DNA of 64,000 nucleotides from assembly GCA_964425745.1 (NCBI GenBank), contig CAYRNW010000007.1:1-64000 (forward strand). Reading direction: 5' to 3'. Shown here one piece after another: positions 62,725 through 64,000 of this stretch. The notes beneath the pieces were generated by a model that was given only the letters and a program-made list of their open reading frames with translations, ran no database searches and was not told the DNA's origin. A program made the translations under genes and the position numbers. This stretch comes from CALCNS01 sp964425745. Its GTDB lineage: Bacteria; Bacillota; JAAYKD01. The stretch's first letter is position 1, and the number at the start of each line of letters is the position of its first letter.

Positions 62725-63180
62725 TTAGCCTTCTTTTTCTTTCATAAACTCCAATCCATCATAACCAGTCTTAATCAACTCCACTATTTGAGGATGGCTC
62801 GGGTCCAGGATAAAGCTGTCAAAGGCTTTATCCTTTTCTTTATCTTTTAGCCACCTTGCGGACCCATGCTGATATTGTCCGACTGGTACTGGGGTTTTTA
62901 TATCCGGTGTTATCTCTACTAAATCGGATTGGTATGGCCGTAAATTTGTGAAGAAATACATTACAGCCATAACCAAAGCAAATCCCTGTAAACAAAGAAA
63001 CAGCATCAAATGCTGTCTGCTTATAAATATACTTTTTAAACATTCATTGATTGGCAATAGCTTCAATATAGTCATCTGCCTTGATAGTAACATATGGACA
63101 GCGGTGGAAAAAAAGATGTTAATAAACCCTCCAGCCGTGAAAATAATAGAACAGATGATCAACTTCGGTTTTGTTTTCAT
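62725..63180 (-). CDS. N-terminal membrane part of VirD4 as a separate gene
   Basis: 151 residues. Two membrane helices (LIICSIIFTAGGFINIFFST, LMLFLCLQGFALVMAVMYFF) are followed by VPVGQYQHGSARWLKDKEK, the linker that normally precedes the P-loop domain of VirD4/TraG, then a short tail. The stop codon is 77 bases before the VirD4 start, and no simple frameshift joins them. The two chains probably assemble; a gene split in this element lineage is possible. Confidence 0.65.
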   Translation of the reverse strand: MKTKPKLIICSIIFTAGGFINIFFSTAVHMLLSRQMTILKLLPINECLKSIFISRQHLMLFLCLQGFALVMAVMYFFTNLRPYQSDLVEITPDIKTPVPVGQYQHGSARWLKDKEKDKAFDSFILDPSHPQIVELIKTGYDGLEFMKEKEG

Positions 63181-63863
63181 CTTTCCAAATCCTCACTTTT
63201 CTCCTGTTCCAATATAAGCGTTTCTGCAAGCTCATTCTTGATCGGCGTATTTTCCAGCCACTTCTTAAGGCTTTCCGGCTTTACTATACCCAAGAAGTCA
63301 GCTCGTTCCCAGCGTGCCTCCCGTCCGTCAAAAAGGTTTTTGGCATATACCGCCTGACCTCTCGCCCCATAAGTACAGCCAAAACCGTTATAAGCAACCC
63401 ACAAACTGTTTTCTGCCGTCCGGCAGTTACTAATCAATGCTTCTGGATTCAGCACCAAAATATTATTTTCATAGTCATCCCTGTCACTTCCAGTAATACA
63501 GTCATCCATATCAAGTGCCTTGCTGCTCTGTCTGATTTTTAACCCCTCCTCAAAATGATGGTCCAGAACATAAATCGTCGGGATATGCAGCTTGGCTGCC
63601 AAATCAATTTCACCCTGCATCCCCTGCGATATTTCATCCCCGCACACCCAAATTTCATCGCAGCGCTTTAACAGTTCCAACCCCATTTTTAAGCCCTGTG
63701 CCCTCTGTTCTGGAATGGTATCTTGCAGGTAGGCTGTAAAAATCGTATGAGGAGCCAATGGTATTACACCGCATCCGGCAGCATACTCACAGTATCGGTG
63801 CGCTTTTTTGATATTTTCTTCAATAGCTCCCCTTAACGGGGAACAGATATATACCAGTTTCAA
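63177..63863 (-). CDS. DUF4406-like nucleoside-deoxyribosyltransferase-fold protein
   Basis: 228 residues from TTG; GAGAGGTGA lies six to nine bases upstream and no better start exists. VYICSPLRGAIEENIKKAHR, VIPLAPHTIFT, RCDEIWVCGDEISQGMQGEI and IPTIYVLD are the pattern of the DUF4406 (DUF7768) branch of the NDT-like fold. Enzymatic activity is unproven. The last 95 residues are an extension. It overlaps the VirD4 N-terminal gene by four bases. Confidence 0.72.
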   Translation of the reverse strand: MKLVYICSPLRGAIEENIKKAHRYCEYAAGCGVIPLAPHTIFTAYLQDTIPEQRAQGLKMGLELLKRCDEIWVCGDEISQGMQGEIDLAAKLHIPTIYVLDHHFEEGLKIRQSSKALDMDDCITGSDRDDYENNILVLNPEALISNCRTAENSLWVAYNGFGCTYGARGQAVYAKNLFDGREARWERADFLGIVKPESLKKWLENTPIKNELAETLILEQEKSEDLER

Positions 63864-63869
63864 GCCGTT

Positions 63870-64000
63870 TCACCTCTCAATCTCAAGTTCAAAATCAATC
63901 TCATTAAAGGTTTCAAACCCTGTGTCCATCCCGGCATCATCAAGCTGCTTTAAAGCCTCCTGTCTGGCAATAAATTCAGGATTGGTTACAATGCCTTGCT
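63870..64000 (-). CDS. C-terminal end of an unidentified element protein (partial)
   Basis: A minus-strand frame enters from the right edge and ends with TGA at 63870-63872. The visible 42 residues (NPEFIARQEALKQLDDAGMD and an acidic end) are not enough to identify. Its stop codon overlaps the ribosome binding site of the next gene, so the two are in one operon. Confidence 0.6.
   Translation of the reverse strand, partial: QGIVTNPEFIARQEALKQLDDAGMDTGFETFNEIDFELEIER

Noticed and set aside
1..64000. CRISPR arrays, tRNA or rRNA genes, insertion sequences
   Set aside because: Looked for regular short repeats, cloverleaf-like sequences and transposase motifs and found none; the only long exact repeat noticed is the 28-mer pair.

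Overview
The window is AT-rich and, apart from 75 bases at the left edge, every convincing gene lies on the minus strand in tightly packed, often overlapping, reading frames with strong GGAGG-type ribosome binding sites. The gene families (SpoVG, DUF4320, DUF3846 and DUF3848-like proteins, PrgI, VirD4 of the Gram-positive conjugation type, Tad pilus proteins without outer-membrane partners) point to a low-GC Gram-positive bacterium, most likely a member of the Clostridia. I see no tRNA, rRNA, CRISPR array or insertion sequence.

Right part (about 40.4-64 kb): the transfer module of an integrative conjugative element. It combines a mating channel (split VirD4, VirB2-like pilin candidate, VirB6-like, PrgI/VirB3-like, VirB4, a C39-type wall hydrolase) with a complete Gram-positive Tad pilus set (Flp-like pilin, two TadE/DUF4320 pseudopilins, TadA, TadB, TadC, TadZ-like, CpaB-like, prepilin peptidase). 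Accessory genes include SpoVG, an orphan C5 DNA methyltransferase, RadC and several element-specific unknowns. Rho-independent hairpins sit between genes, notably around the pilin genes.

Middle part (about 18.4-40.2 kb): a defence island. After a small Xre regulator comes a seven-gene operon-like run: C5 methyltransferase, SNF2 helicase (DrmD-like), type III-like Mod methyltransferase, type III-like Res helicase-nuclease, DrmA, DrmB and DrmC. This is a DISARM core with an unusual partner set. It is followed by a zinc-ribbon protein, McrB with PUA/EVE-like reader segments, McrC, and a WYL regulator. The zinc-ribbon-mcrB-mcrC cassette is bracketed by an identical 28-bp direct repeat. Each repeat copy overlaps an inverted-repeat operator and promoter-like sequence, which suggests a WYL-controlled, exchangeable cassette. 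A DUF429 protein, an unknown 172-residue protein and an Xre regulator follow.

Left part (about 0.4-18.2 kb): an accessory region. Its most interesting piece is a compact operon at 3.1-10.2 kb. It encodes a dynamin-like GTPase, a two-helix membrane partner, a large HerA/FtsK-type ATPase with a glycine-rich membrane segment, an HNH nuclease, a SUKH-like immunity protein and a 37-codon ORF coupled by ATGA overlap. I read it as a candidate undescribed conflict or toxin-delivery system. Around it lie a SAP-domain protein, a NYN nuclease, a MESH1-like alarmone hydrolase, a PD-(D/E)XK protein, an HD phosphohydrolase, a possible uracil-glycosylase-fold protein, a DUF4139 protein and a membrane diguanylate cyclase. 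All functional calls come from reading motifs by eye, without database searches.
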